Both the position numbers and the translations under genes were made by a program. A model generated the notes under the pieces. It did not search any database. It saw only the letters and a program-made list of their open reading frames with translations, and was not told the DNA's origin. This document shows positions 35,163 through 43,442 of a DNA stretch of 64,000 bases, piece by piece (within the stretch, counting starts at the first letter, position 1; every line of letters begins with the position of its first letter). The stretch comes from Spirochaetales bacterium (GTDB lineage Bacteria; Spirochaetota; Spirochaetia; SZUA-6): positions 334,170-398,169 of the forward strand of contig JALUUM010000027.1 in NCBI GenBank assembly GCA_027021365.1, written 5' to 3'.

Positions 35163-38132
35163 ATGAGCAACGATAATATGGAAAGATCTTTCAGGGGCAT
35201 TCTCGAATTAGAAATCAATGAAAGCGGAACCAAGGCTACTCTGAACTTTTCTCCTTCCGAGGATGGGGCTGAATGGAACAGGGAGAAGATTATAAAGCTC
35301 TTTGAGGAGAGGGGGATAAAGGAATCTATAGACCCTTCACTTGTAGAGGCTGCAATCGCAAAATTTTCTTCCATGAAATCGGGCAGTGAGAGTGTAACAG
35401 TAGCTCATGGAGTTGAGCCCGAGGCAGGGGAAGAAGGTTCCATTCTATGGGAAGAGCTGACAGTACCGGAAGAGATGGCAGAAACCGCGTCCAGGATCCT
35501 GGAGAGAGCACCTTCTCCGGAAGTTTACGAGGTTTACGAGGCTAAGAAGAAGGTAGAGCAGAAGGAAAAGAAAAAATCCTTCCTCCCGTTTCTCCCGGCA
35601 AAAGAGAAAACTTCTGTAAAGTGGGTAAAGGAAGAGGTTAAACGAAAGGTCGGTATCGAAGAAAGGATAGAGGGATACGGTTTCGTAGAAGAGGGTGATT
35701 TGCTTGCCAGGATAAGGGAGGGAAAACCGGGCAGGGAGGGAAAATCCATATTCGGGAAAAGGATAGAGCCTCCCGGACAGAAGAAGGTCTCCGTGTACCT
35801 CGGAAATGGCGTAAAGCGAGAGGGTCAGGAGATAAAGGCTGAAATCACGGGACTAGCAAGAAGGGGTAAGAACTGGATTGATATAATAGAGTTTCAACCC
35901 CACAGTATCGAGGTGAAAGCATCGAAGGACAGGGCAACATGCCTTCTCGATTTTACTCCGGGAAAGGGAAATACGGAACTCCCCGATATAGAATCCATAA
36001 TAAAAAGGTGCAGGGACTTGGGTTTCAAGGAGGAGGAACTTATTTCTCCGGAAGAAATTCGTGAGGTTTTAAGAAACAGCATAAATCAGAGTAAAAGGCT
36101 TTCCGACTATCCCCTTTCAGGCACCGAGGATTCTAAAATCCTCATTTCAGTGAGTGCCGATAAGCTTAAAGCCTATCTGACTCTGAAAAAGGGAAGCGGT
36201 AAGGGCAAGCCGCTCTCTTTGAAAGAAGTGGGTGAGAGGATCAAGAGTTACAAATTCAAGGGGATGGATACGGAGAGGGTGAAAAAGGATATCCTGGATT
36301 TTTACCACAGTGAAAAGAAGGAGTTGATAGGTTATCTCCTCGTAGAGGGAGAGGCGCCGGAGAAGGGTGAAGACGGAGAGGTAAAGTGCGAGTTTAACTA
36401 CTTGAGTGAAGAGGATGCAAAAAGGATAAAAGCCCTTACCGAGGAGAGAAGGGAGAGACTTTCAGATATTAAGTCCTTCGATGAGTTTCCGATTACTGCC
36501 GTGGAAAAGATAGGGCTTATCAAAGAGGGCGACAGGATTGCCTCTATCGTGCAGCCCACGGCAGGAAAACCAGGGAAGGATGTATTCGGGAATACGATCC
36601 CGGGGAAGAAGGGAAAAGAGGCAGCATTCAAGGTTTTTGAAAACCTCAAGGTTTCAGCCAGTGAGATAGTTTCTGCCACTGACGGAATTATCGAAGCGGG
36701 TAATGTGGAAGGTTACCTCTGTTTCAGGGCTCGTCCACATAGGAACGGAGATGCAGAGGTGGTAATATCCGAGGACAGGATGAAAGCCTACCTCACTGTA
36801 TATCCTCCCCTGGGAGCGGGTGAACCTGTAACTGTTCAGGCCATAGAAAAGGCAATTGATGAAGCCGGTGTAAAGAAGGGAATAAAGGAAGAAGTCCTAA
36901 AAAAAGCGATAGAAATAGCAGAAGAAGGGAGGGGAGTGGATAAGCTGCTCTTTGCAGAGGGTAAGCTGCCAAGGCACGATGAGGCAAAAAAACCGGTATT
37001 CCATGTGCAATTCGCCACAGGAAAGCGTGTCAGAATAAGGGAAGACGGAAAGGCTGATTACAAGAACACCGACCTGATTACAGTTGTAGAGAAGGATCAG
37101 CTTCTTGCAGAGGTAGATGCAACGGAGATAGAAAAGGAGGATGGCTGGGATGTGACCGGCAGTGTGTTGCCTGCGGCAAAGAGTGTTCAGACACTACTCA
37201 CAGCGGGCAAGAATGTACGTACCGAAGAAGAGGGAAAACTTGTAAAGTACTATGCCGAGAAGGACGGAGAACTGAAATATGAACGAAATACACTCGAGGT
37301 GATCGAGGTTCATTCGGTGGAGGGAAATGCGGGCCTCGAGACGGGTAATATCAAATTTTCAGGCTCAGTGGTGATAAAGGGTTCCGTTCTCGACGGCATT
37401 AAGGTAATAGCCGGGGGCGATGTCGTAGTTGGAGAGAATGTTCAGGCTGCCCTTGTATCGGCAGATGGGGAGATAGTGGTAAAGGGCGGAGTGAAAGGAG
37501 CAAACAAGGGAATCCTCAGGGCAAAGAAGGGAATCGAAGCATCCTTTCTCGAACAGGCTCTGGTGCTTTCTGTGGGGGACGTGAATGTTCACGGAAGTTG
37601 CCTAAGGTGCACGGTGAAGTGTAACTCGAAGCTCCTTCTCGATTCGGACAAGGGAAACCTCATAGGGGGGTCTGTAAAGGCACGCAAGGGGATAGAGGTA
37701 CAGAACCTGGGGTCTGAAAGCTGGGCAAAGACCCAAGTGTCTTTCGGACAGGACTATATAGTGGAGGATCAGATACAACTCGAAACGAGAGAGCTCGAAA
37801 AGCTGAAAAAGAAAATAGCTATGCTGGATACCGCTGTCAGGAAACTCGAACGGTCGGGTAGCAAAGAGAAGATCGATGTGCTTAGGAAGGAGAAGGTGGT
37901 TGCACTTAAGATGCTCGAGAGGAGAAGCCACAGGATATTTGCCCTGAAGGAAAAGTTCGAGGAGCATACCCCCTCCGAGGTGGTGGTAAGGGGAAACCTC
38001 TATCCCGGAGTAAAGATAGAGAGCCACGGAAGGTTCTACGAACCCGATAAGGTTGAAAAGGATGTGATACTGTTTTTCAACAGGGAAAGGGGTATCATAG
38101 AGAAGAAGAAGAGAGGAGAAAAGAATGATTAG
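35163..38132 (+). CDS. FapA (DUF342) protein with repeated N-terminal units
   Basis: A 989-residue DUF342/FapA-family protein, longer than usual (about 450-700). The N-terminal half repeats a unit: start points near residues 12, 248, 326 and 533, each with a pattern of strand, K-A-x-L-x-F/L, then a helix ending in charged residues. A linked motif G-x-P-G-(R/K)-x-G-x-x-(I/V)-F-G appears near 187-204 and 468-482, and a related form near 660. The C-terminal part (about 700-880) has the glycine-rich beta-helix pattern (KVIAGGDVVVGENVQAALVS), then a coiled coil (about 885-950). The role of FapA is not settled; some members affect flagella and division. It overlaps the lgt gene by eight bases. Confidence 0.88.
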   Translation: MSNDNMERSFRGILELEINESGTKATLNFSPSEDGAEWNREKIIKLFEERGIKESIDPSLVEAAIAKFSSMKSGSESVTVAHGVEPEAGEEGSILWEELTVPEEMAETASRILERAPSPEVYEVYEAKKKVEQKEKKKSFLPFLPAKEKTSVKWVKEEVKRKVGIEERIEGYGFVEEGDLLARIREGKPGREGKSIFGKRIEPPGQKKVSVYLGNGVKREGQEIKAEITGLARRGKNWIDIIEFQPHSIEVKASKDRATCLLDFTPGKGNTELPDIESIIKRCRDLGFKEEELISPEEIREVLRNSINQSKRLSDYPLSGTEDSKILISVSADKLKAYLTLKKGSGKGKPLSLKEVGERIKSYKFKGMDTERVKKDILDFYHSEKKELIGYLLVEGEAPEKGEDGEVKCEFNYLSEEDAKRIKALTEERRERLSDIKSFDEFPITAVEKIGLIKEGDRIASIVQPTAGKPGKDVFGNTIPGKKGKEAAFKVFENLKVSASEIVSATDGIIEAGNVEGYLCFRARPHRNGDAEVVISEDRMKAYLTVYPPLGAGEPVTVQAIEKAIDEAGVKKGIKEEVLKKAIEIAEEGRGVDKLLFAEGKLPRHDEAKKPVFHVQFATGKRVRIREDGKADYKNTDLITVVEKDQLLAEVDATEIEKEDGWDVTGSVLPAAKSVQTLLTAGKNVRTEEEGKLVKYYAEKDGELKYERNTLEVIEVHSVEGNAGLETGNIKFSGSVVIKGSVLDGIKVIAGGDVVVGENVQAALVSADGEIVVKGGVKGANKGILRAKKGIEASFLEQALVLSVGDVNVHGSCLRCTVKCNSKLLLDSDKGNLIGGSVKARKGIEVQNLGSESWAKTQVSFGQDYIVEDQIQLETRELEKLKKKIAMLDTAVRKLERSGSKEKIDVLRKEKVVALKMLERRSHRIFALKEKFEEHTPSEVVVRGNLYPGVKIESHGRFYEPDKVEKDVILFFNRERGIIEKKKRGEKND

Positions 38133-39138
38133 CTATATACAGTATCCGGCATGGCTGAAACCGGAGGTGATTCCAGGCTTACCTATAAGATGGTACGGGC
38201 TGATGTACCTGATAGCCTTCATAATAACTTACCTGCTTTTCAGGTACCAGATAAGAGAGAGAAAGTTGAAAGTGGAGGATGATACGATACTTAACCTCTT
38301 CTTCTGGGGGATAATAGGACTCCTAATAGGTGCCAGAGCCTTTGCCGTAACGATCTATGATCCCACGGGTTACTACCTCAAGCATCCGTTACAAATAATC
38401 CTTCCCTTTGCCGTAGAGAATGGGAAACTCAGATTCACAGGCATTCAGGGCATGTCCTATCACGGTGGACTGGTGGGTGCAATAACGGCTGCAATAATAT
38501 ACTGCAGGGTGAAAAAGATAGACGTTCTGGATTGGGGTGATATGATAGTTGCCGCCGTTCCACTTGGTTACACATTTGGAAGGCTTGGTAATTTCATAAA
38601 TGGCGAACTGTACGGCCGGGTCACGAAGGTTCCATGGGGTATGGTTTTCCCCAATGCGCCGAAATTTCCTACCTCCAAGGAATGGGTAAGAGAATTTGCA
38701 ACAAGCATCGGAATGAAAATCGAGGGGTTGAAATACGTTAACCTTCCCAGGCATCCTTCTCAACTCTACGAGGCATTCTTTGAGGGTATAGTTCTATGGC
38801 TCGTGATGTGGTTTGTCTTGAGAAAGAGAAGGCCTTTTCGAGGCTTCCTTATCTCGGCCTATGTGATAGGTTACGGAATAGTGCGGTTTTTCATAGAGTA
38901 TGTGAGAGAGCCGGATATCGGTATAGGCTATCCGATCAAGTTTGTTCACGGCATCAATCCCGTATATCAATTTACACCGTGGAACTTTACGACGGGCCAG
39001 ATCCTAAATTTCCTCATGATAGTGGGGGGAGTGATTGCCATGCTGGTATTCAAGGCGAGGGCCGAGAAGAGAAACGAAACTATCGAAGGTACCCAGCAAA
39101 AGGTCAACTACAGGAAATTGAAGAAACGTATCAAATAA
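38125..39138 (+). CDS. lgt: prolipoprotein diacylglyceryl transferase
   Basis: A 337-residue integral membrane enzyme. Diagnostic parts are LPIRWYGLMYLIAFIITYLL at the start, QGMSYHGGLVGAI (catalytic His/Gly region), and the Lgt signature GRLGNFINGELYGRVT with the essential Arg and Asn. Near the end ARLRHPSQLYEAFFEG-like NLPRHPSQLYEAFFEGI and RFFIEYVREPD are also conserved. It transfers diacylglycerol from phosphatidylglycerol to lipobox cysteines, needed for the lipoproteins in this window. Its ATG lies inside the end of fapA, so translation is coupled. Confidence 0.95.
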   Translation: MISYIQYPAWLKPEVIPGLPIRWYGLMYLIAFIITYLLFRYQIRERKLKVEDDTILNLFFWGIIGLLIGARAFAVTIYDPTGYYLKHPLQIILPFAVENGKLRFTGIQGMSYHGGLVGAITAAIIYCRVKKIDVLDWGDMIVAAVPLGYTFGRLGNFINGELYGRVTKVPWGMVFPNAPKFPTSKEWVREFATSIGMKIEGLKYVNLPRHPSQLYEAFFEGIVLWLVMWFVLRKRRPFRGFLISAYVIGYGIVRFFIEYVREPDIGIGYPIKFVHGINPVYQFTPWNFTTGQILNFLMIVGGVIAMLVFKARAEKRNETIEGTQQKVNYRKLKKRIK

Positions 39139-39143
39139 CAGTA

Positions 39144-39923
39144 TCAAGTGACGATCAATTCTATTCCCATGGAAGTGATTGCATCTGCATACTCAGCGTC
39201 AATACCGGTATCGGTAACTATCGTATTGAAATCCTTTAGATCGGCAAAGTAGGCTGACCTTATCTTTCCGAATTTTGATGAGTCTGCGAGGAGAATCCTC
39301 TTCTTTGCAGATTGAATACTTGCCTCTTTGGCTTCGATTTCGTAGGAGTTGGAACAGGTTACACCGAGGGTGAGGTCTATTCCGCTTGCCGAAATGAAGG
39401 CCTTCGTTGCTCGGAATCTCTTTATCAGTGAGGTTCCCTCGGAACTTTCGAACATTAGTGTGTCCTCGTGTAGGTAGCCCCCTGCAAACACGATTTTGCA
39501 TTTTGGTTTCCTGTGAGCCTCGATAAGTATATTGAGAGCGAAACAGAGGAGGGTGATCGACTGATCGGTTGGAATGGAGCTTGCGAGGTAGTTCGTTGTG
39601 GAACCTGAATCGACGATTATGATGTCATTGGGTTCCAGTAGATCTGCAGCTCTTCTTCCGATTCTTTTTTTTTCCTCTGCCCTTACCGATTCTTCCTCGG
39701 TTATGTGGTAGTGTTTCCCCGTTTCTCCCGGTCTGCTGGTGGGATTCAGTATGGCAACCCCGTGAACCAGCCGGATTATATTCTCTTCCTCCAGCTTTTT
39801 GAGGTCCCTCCTTACAGTCATTTCGGAGACTCCGAGCATGGATGAAAGTTCGTGAATCCCTATGGCACTTTCCAGGAGGAGTTCGTTGATGATTCTTGTG
39901 GTTCTTTCACGCCTTTTTTTCAT
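39144..39923 (-). CDS. DeoR-family regulator of the microcompartment operon
   Basis: About 259 residues. The winged helix-turn-helix is at the N-terminus (SSMLGVSEMTVRRDLKKLEE, about 20-39). The DeoRC sensor has IIVDSGSTTNYLASSIPTDQ (about 106-125) and FAGGYLHEDTLMF. I place the start at 39923 (MKKRRERTTR), because the longer reading from 40067 is an unlikely run of I, Y and F residues over the promoter region. It is divergent from the shell operon and separated by 164 AT-rich bases, the standard arrangement for a local regulator. The likely effector is a sugar phosphate, which would match the DeoC/RpiB-like cargo. Confidence 0.92.
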   Translation of the reverse strand: MKKRRERTTRIINELLLESAIGIHELSSMLGVSEMTVRRDLKKLEEENIIRLVHGVAILNPTSRPGETGKHYHITEEESVRAEEKKRIGRRAADLLEPNDIIIVDSGSTTNYLASSIPTDQSITLLCFALNILIEAHRKPKCKIVFAGGYLHEDTLMFESSEGTSLIKRFRATKAFISASGIDLTLGVTCSNSYEIEAKEASIQSAKKRILLADSSKFGKIRSAYFADLKDFNTIVTDTGIDAEYADAITSMGIELIVT

Positions 39924-39933
39924 TTTTGTTATG

Positions 39934-39962
39934 ATTCTAACGATAAAAATAACAGAAATCAA
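39934..39962 (-). promoter_or_regulatory. promoter of the BMC DeoR gene
   Basis: On the minus strand TTGATT (39962-39957) is followed after 17 bases by TAGAAT (39939-39934), five of six matches. The -10 overlaps a GTTAGAA half-site (minus strand, 39941-39935), the sequence that E. coli DeoR recognises in its palindrome. Confidence 0.55.
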
Positions 39963-39980
39963 GTAAAATAGAAAATAATA

Positions 39981-40009
39981 TTGACAAATAGTTAGAAATA
40001 TAACATAAT
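39981..40009 (+). promoter_or_regulatory. strong sigma70-type promoter of the BMC operon
   Basis: TTGACA (39981-39986), 17 bases, CATAAT (40004-40009): five of six matches at -10 and perfect -35. A GTTAGAA half-site (39991-39997) lies in the spacer, so a bound DeoR would block RNA polymerase. A further imperfect inverted repeat, ATTATGATT (40047-40055) with AATCATGAT (40062-40070), stands in the leader just before the AAGGAG ribosome site (40072-40077) of the first shell gene. Confidence 0.65.
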
Positions 40010-40087
40010 ATATGAGAATTATGTAAAAATAGAAACAATAATGAAAATTATGATTGTTATTAATCATGATTAAGGAGTTAAGCAGAG

Positions 40088-40720
40088 ATGATTGAACTTA
40101 GAACTTATGTTTTTCTTGATTCCCTTCAGTACCAGATGGCCTCCTTTCTTGCAACCGTTTCGAAGGGTTATTTCCCGGTGGCAGAGCAGGCCTGCATGGT
40201 AATAGAGATCTCACCTGGTATAGAGATAAACAGGTTTACCGACATAGCATTAAAGGCGACAAATGTGACACCCGGTATCCAGATCGTGGAACGCCTCTTC
40301 GGCCTGCTCGAGGTCCATTCGGACAGTCAGGGTGATGCACGACAGGCGGGAGCTGCTATTCTTGATGAACTGAATTTGAAAGAAAAGGACAGGATGAAGC
40401 CGAGGATTCTTACGAGTCAGTTGATAAAGAATATAGATGACCATCATGCCCAGCTTATTAACAAGGTTCGCTACGGGAACATGGTCCTAAAGGGAGACAC
40501 CCTGTTTGTCCTGGAGATAGAACCTGCCGGATATGCCTACTATGCAGCAAACGAGGCGGAGAAGGCCTCTCATATCAATATCATAAATGTCGTGGGGTAC
40601 GGACGGTACGGAAGGATTTACATAGCAGGTGAAGAGTCCGAGGTTTTGGTAAGCAAGGAAATAGTGGAGAACAGGCTGAAAAGCATAGAAGGAAGGGAGC
40701 CGGAAGGGGCAAGAGAGTAG
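40088..40720 (+). CDS. tandem-domain BMC shell protein (BMC-T)
   Basis: A 210-residue protein with two BMC-fold halves. Half 1 (about 20-100) shows ATVSKGYFPVAEQACMVIEI and then LKATNVTPGIQIVERLFGLL. Half 2 (about 115-200) shows YGNMVLKGDTLFVLEIEPAG and YYAANEAEKASHINIINVVG, which match the pattern of BMC hexamer proteins (EAxxAxxKA, then Y-G). The start ELRTYVFLDSLQ is a distinctive N-terminal strand of one BMC-T subclass. Trimers of such proteins form larger pores in the facets. AAGGAG lies ten bases before the ATG. This is the first gene of the operon. Confidence 0.9.
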   Translation: MIELRTYVFLDSLQYQMASFLATVSKGYFPVAEQACMVIEISPGIEINRFTDIALKATNVTPGIQIVERLFGLLEVHSDSQGDARQAGAAILDELNLKEKDRMKPRILTSQLIKNIDDHHAQLINKVRYGNMVLKGDTLFVLEIEPAGYAYYAANEAEKASHINIINVVGYGRYGRIYIAGEESEVLVSKEIVENRLKSIEGREPEGARE

Positions 40721-40763
40721 GCTTTCGGTTCCTTGAAATATAAATGTTTAACAGGAGGAAGAA

Positions 40764-41084
40764 ATGGCTGATGTTTATTCCGATGCACTTGGAATGATCG
40801 AAACGAGGGGTTTTGCCGCAATGGTAGAGGCATCCGATGCCATGGTAAAGGCGGCAAAGGTGGAACTTACAGGATACGAGAGGACCGGAGGTGGTTATGT
40901 GACTGCCATAGTAAGAGGTGATGTTGCCGCTGTAAGGGCAGCTCTTGATGCCGGAAGCAGGGCAGCTGAAAAGGTTGGCGAGCTTATCTCCGTTCACATA
41001 ATACCACGTCCGCACAGCAATGTGGATGAGGTTCTTCCCCTTGGCAGGGGTCCTGTAAAGAACAAGAAAGCAACTGTTGATTGA
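40764..41084 (+). CDS. BMC hexamer shell protein (BMC-H)
   Basis: A 106-residue protein of the PduA/EutM/CcmK class. It has ALGMIETRGFAAMVEASDAM at the N-terminus, then TGGGYVTAIVRGDVAAVRAA. The pore loop is GYERTGGG. The C-terminal extension HIIPRPHSNVDEVLPLGRG matches the usual IPRPH tail. It is the only hexamer protein in the operon, so it must form most of the facet surface. AGGAGG precedes the ATG. The gene lies 43 bases after the BMC-T gene. Confidence 0.95.
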   Translation: MADVYSDALGMIETRGFAAMVEASDAMVKAAKVELTGYERTGGGYVTAIVRGDVAAVRAALDAGSRAAEKVGELISVHIIPRPHSNVDEVLPLGRGPVKNKKATVD

Positions 41085-41095
41085 CGGTGTAGAAT

Positions 41096-41398
41096 ATGAC
41101 ACTTGCGAGAGTCGTGGGTACCGTTGTCTCCACAAGGAAGGAACCAAAAATCGAGGGGATAAAGTTTCTACTCCTCGAGAAGATAGAACCTACCACCCTA
41201 AAGGGTAAGAATGATTTTGTTGTTGCAATGGACAGCGTTGGTGCCGGTCCGGGAGAAATTGTCTTTTATGTATCGGGAAGTAGTTCAAGGATGACCAGTG
41301 TTACGGAGGGAAGACCGAGTGATGCAACTGTTACTGCCATCGTTGACAACATAGAGGTGAAAGGCAAGCTGATTTACAGAAAAGACGGAAAGGGGTAG
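41096..41398 (+). CDS. EutN/CcmL-type pentamer vertex protein (BMC-P 1)
   Basis: A 100-residue vertex protein. The opening ARVVGTVVSTRKEPKIEGIK is the typical EutN/CcmL start (G-x-V-V-x-T-x-K-x-x-x-(L/I)-E-G), followed by LLLEKIEP and VAMDSVGAGPGEIVFYVSGS. The last part TVTAIVDNIEV closes the barrel. Pentamers of this type cap the vertices of the shell. It is the first of four paralogues in the operon and stands nine bases ahead of the second. Confidence 0.94.
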   Translation: MTLARVVGTVVSTRKEPKIEGIKFLLLEKIEPTTLKGKNDFVVAMDSVGAGPGEIVFYVSGSSSRMTSVTEGRPSDATVTAIVDNIEVKGKLIYRKDGKG

Positions 41399-41406
41399 GT
41401 GAGCCT

Positions 41407-41694
41407 ATGTTGCTGGGTCTGGTAAGAGGTACTGTGGTGGCCTCTAAGAGGAGCGATGAGCTGGAGGGGGCAAGATATCTCCTCGTTGAAGTCTGCACCA
41501 CCGGCGGAGAAGGCACCGGCAGTTTTATCATTGTGCTAGATGTACTTGGAGCCGGGGAAGGAGAGATGGTACTTGTCTCTCAGGGAAGTTCTGCAAGGCA
41601 GACAGCCGTAAGCAAGAACAGGGCTGTGGATGCCATAACGGTTGGAATAGTGGACAGGGTTTATGAGTCGGACGGTGTTGCATACAGAAAATAG
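41407..41694 (+). CDS. EutN/CcmL-type pentamer vertex protein (BMC-P 2)
   Basis: A 95-residue vertex protein. It has GLVRGTVVASKRSDELEGAR and the conserved VLDVLGAGEGEMVLVSQGSS, then ITVGIVDRVY. It differs clearly from its neighbour (roughly a third identical by eye), so it is not a recent tandem copy. Its last ten codons overlap the start of the electron-carrier gene by 32 bases in another frame, implying coupled translation. Different vertex proteins may occupy different sites in the shell. Confidence 0.93.
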   Translation: MLLGLVRGTVVASKRSDELEGARYLLVEVCTTGGEGTGSFIIVLDVLGAGEGEMVLVSQGSSARQTAVSKNRAVDAITVGIVDRVYESDGVAYRK

Positions 41695-42841
41695 AGAATC
41701 GGTACTTCCCGAATGGATGTATCGCTATGCAGATTGTGGAATCTTCAGGGAAGGGCGAATAGTAAGGATAGATGTGAAATGGCTCCCGCAAAACCTCGAA
41801 GGGAGCTCGTTTCAGTACCTCTACGTGATGAACGGAGTTGGTGAAGGATATATCGATCCTGTTACGAGCTACCTGGCAGTGAATGATACAGAGAGGGTTG
41901 TTGCCAGCTTTATCGATTCGATGTTTTCACTCGGTTTGTCAGAAGGAATTCTGGTTTTTCCCGGCGCAACGGGAGAAACCGTATCCGATGGTAACGTGGA
42001 GTTGTTGGAGACTCAGGGTATTAAGATTCATACCCTCTATGCGGATAACGGATATCCTCTCGATATATACCGTATCGGTATGATGGTGGGTAAAAAGCTC
42101 GGTAAGAATCAAGATGGAAAGATTCTGATTTCATTGAAACCACAGGCATTTCTTGCATCAAAGGGCCATTGGTTCGTAGCAGTGGCCGGAGAGGTGGAGA
42201 AACCCGGCATATACGGAATGGCAAAGGGAGACTGCTACGGTGACCTGCTCGAGTCAGCCGGATGGGGGGGTGGAGAATCTTCCGAAGAATTGGTGCTTCT
42301 TGCAGGCAATCCTGTTTCCGGTAGAATCGTAAGGCCTGAGTGGCCGGCGGAGGAAGAAGAAGGCCTCCTTCTGGTTCTGAAAAACGACCATATGCTTGTT
42401 GATTTGAAATCTCCTCGTCTTACGGAGGCTGTATGCAGGGTAAAATCCCTCTGCAACAGATGCCTAATCTGTAGCGATTATTGTCCTGCAGCAAGTTCGG
42501 CATTGAAACTTGAACCGCATCTTTTGATGAAAGATATTCAGTCAGGGTACGTTGCGGAGGCAGAACATGTAGAGGCAAGCATTGCCTGTACGGACTGCGG
42601 AGTGTGCAGCATCGTCTGTCCGCATAATTTGCCCGTGAATAAGATCGTTTCCGATATCAGGAAAGAATATGAGAAGGAATATCACTTTACTCTCGAAGGG
42701 GTAGCAGGTAGCGGAGGCTCTACCAGTGCCTTTAGCTCTACCGATAGGTTGCACGAAACAACGAGGTTGGCTCGAAAGGTGTATGCCAACCGGCTTGGTT
42801 TATTCCGTTATATGGAGAGGTTGGGGGTCTCATGGTATTAG
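41663..42841 (+). CDS. PduS-like Fe-S/flavin electron-transfer protein
   Basis: A 392-residue protein of the RnfC/PduS class. A Rossmann-like flavin/NADH region covers about 30-190, an SLBB-type domain follows (VAVAGEVEKPGIYGMAKGDC, about 170-189), and two cubane clusters are near the C-terminus. Cluster 1 ligands are in CNRCLICSDYCP (about 271-282) and cluster 2 in CTDCGVCSIVCP (about 312-323). PduS is somewhat longer (about 450), and the glycine-rich N-terminal loop is less clear here. It probably oxidises NADH inside the compartment and passes electrons to the shell protein with the Fe-S site, encoded next. The start at 41663 may be later. Confidence 0.85.
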   Translation: MSRTVLHTENRESVLPEWMYRYADCGIFREGRIVRIDVKWLPQNLEGSSFQYLYVMNGVGEGYIDPVTSYLAVNDTERVVASFIDSMFSLGLSEGILVFPGATGETVSDGNVELLETQGIKIHTLYADNGYPLDIYRIGMMVGKKLGKNQDGKILISLKPQAFLASKGHWFVAVAGEVEKPGIYGMAKGDCYGDLLESAGWGGGESSEELVLLAGNPVSGRIVRPEWPAEEEEGLLLVLKNDHMLVDLKSPRLTEAVCRVKSLCNRCLICSDYCPAASSALKLEPHLLMKDIQSGYVAEAEHVEASIACTDCGVCSIVCPHNLPVNKIVSDIRKEYEKEYHFTLEGVAGSGGSTSAFSSTDRLHETTRLARKVYANRLGLFRYMERLGVSWY

Positions 42842-43428
42842 GCGGCCTCGAGATTTCAAGCATAGCAATGGGTTTCAAGGTGCTGGATACCACGGTAAAG
42901 ACCGCCATGGTGGAAATCCTCCTTGCAAGGCCTGTCTGTCCGGGGAAATTCCTGATATTGATGACGGGTGATGTAGCTTCTGTAACAGCATCCGTTTCTG
43001 CGGGGGAGGAGATGGGAGAGGGATTTCTCATCGACAGTTTGGTGATTCCGAATCTCCACAGTGAGGTTGAAGGGGTGATTCTTGAAGGAAAGAAAAGATT
43101 TCAACTGGAAGCCGTGGCAATGGTGGAGAGTTATAGTGCACTCTCTTCGATCAGGGGTGCCGATGTGGCATGCAAGGTTTCGGAAGTCAAGCTTGCCAGG
43201 CTTCATCTGGCCTACGATATCGGCGGAAAATCATTCTTTATGATAAGCGGAAGTATAGAGAATGTGGAAGCTTCCTCGTCGGCAGCTTCTGTTCCCGAAA
43301 AGAAGAAGGGATTCCTCTGCAGAAGCATTGTCATACCACGACCGCATCCCGACATTCAGGGTTACCTTGAGGACTCCTTTAAGGGGCTATCGGGGATCGA
43401 GTTTGGCCATGCAAGTTTCAAAGGTTGA
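42832..43428 (+). CDS. PduT-like BMC-T shell protein with Fe-S cysteine
   Basis: A 198-residue tandem BMC protein, similar to PduT (about 184). Half 1 has GGLEISSIAMGFKVLDTTVK and the cluster-binding LLARPVCPGKFLILMTGDV; the Cys (residue 36) matches the PduT residue that holds a [4Fe-4S] cluster in the trimer pore. Half 2 has EAVAMVESYSALSSIRGADV, RLHLAYDIGGKSFFMISGSI and the final IVIPRPHPDI. Its ATG overlaps the stop region of the PduS-like gene, the same gene neighbourhood as pduS-pduT in propanediol operons. The pair should move electrons across the shell. Confidence 0.93.
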   Translation: MVLGGLEISSIAMGFKVLDTTVKTAMVEILLARPVCPGKFLILMTGDVASVTASVSAGEEMGEGFLIDSLVIPNLHSEVEGVILEGKKRFQLEAVAMVESYSALSSIRGADVACKVSEVKLARLHLAYDIGGKSFFMISGSIENVEASSSAASVPEKKKGFLCRSIVIPRPHPDIQGYLEDSFKGLSGIEFGHASFKG

Positions 43429-43442
43429 TAGGAGTTTGAAAA

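Noticed and set aside
39924..40067. N-terminal extension of the BMC DeoR regulator
   Set aside because: The 48 extra residues are almost only I, Y, F, N and V, encoded by the AT-rich promoter region; the DeoR domain starts normally at 39923.
40581..41147. A 188-codon open frame opposite the shell genes
   Set aside because: Composition (Pro, Ser, Cys, His) is that of an antisense frame, and it covers the verified BMC-T and BMC-H genes.
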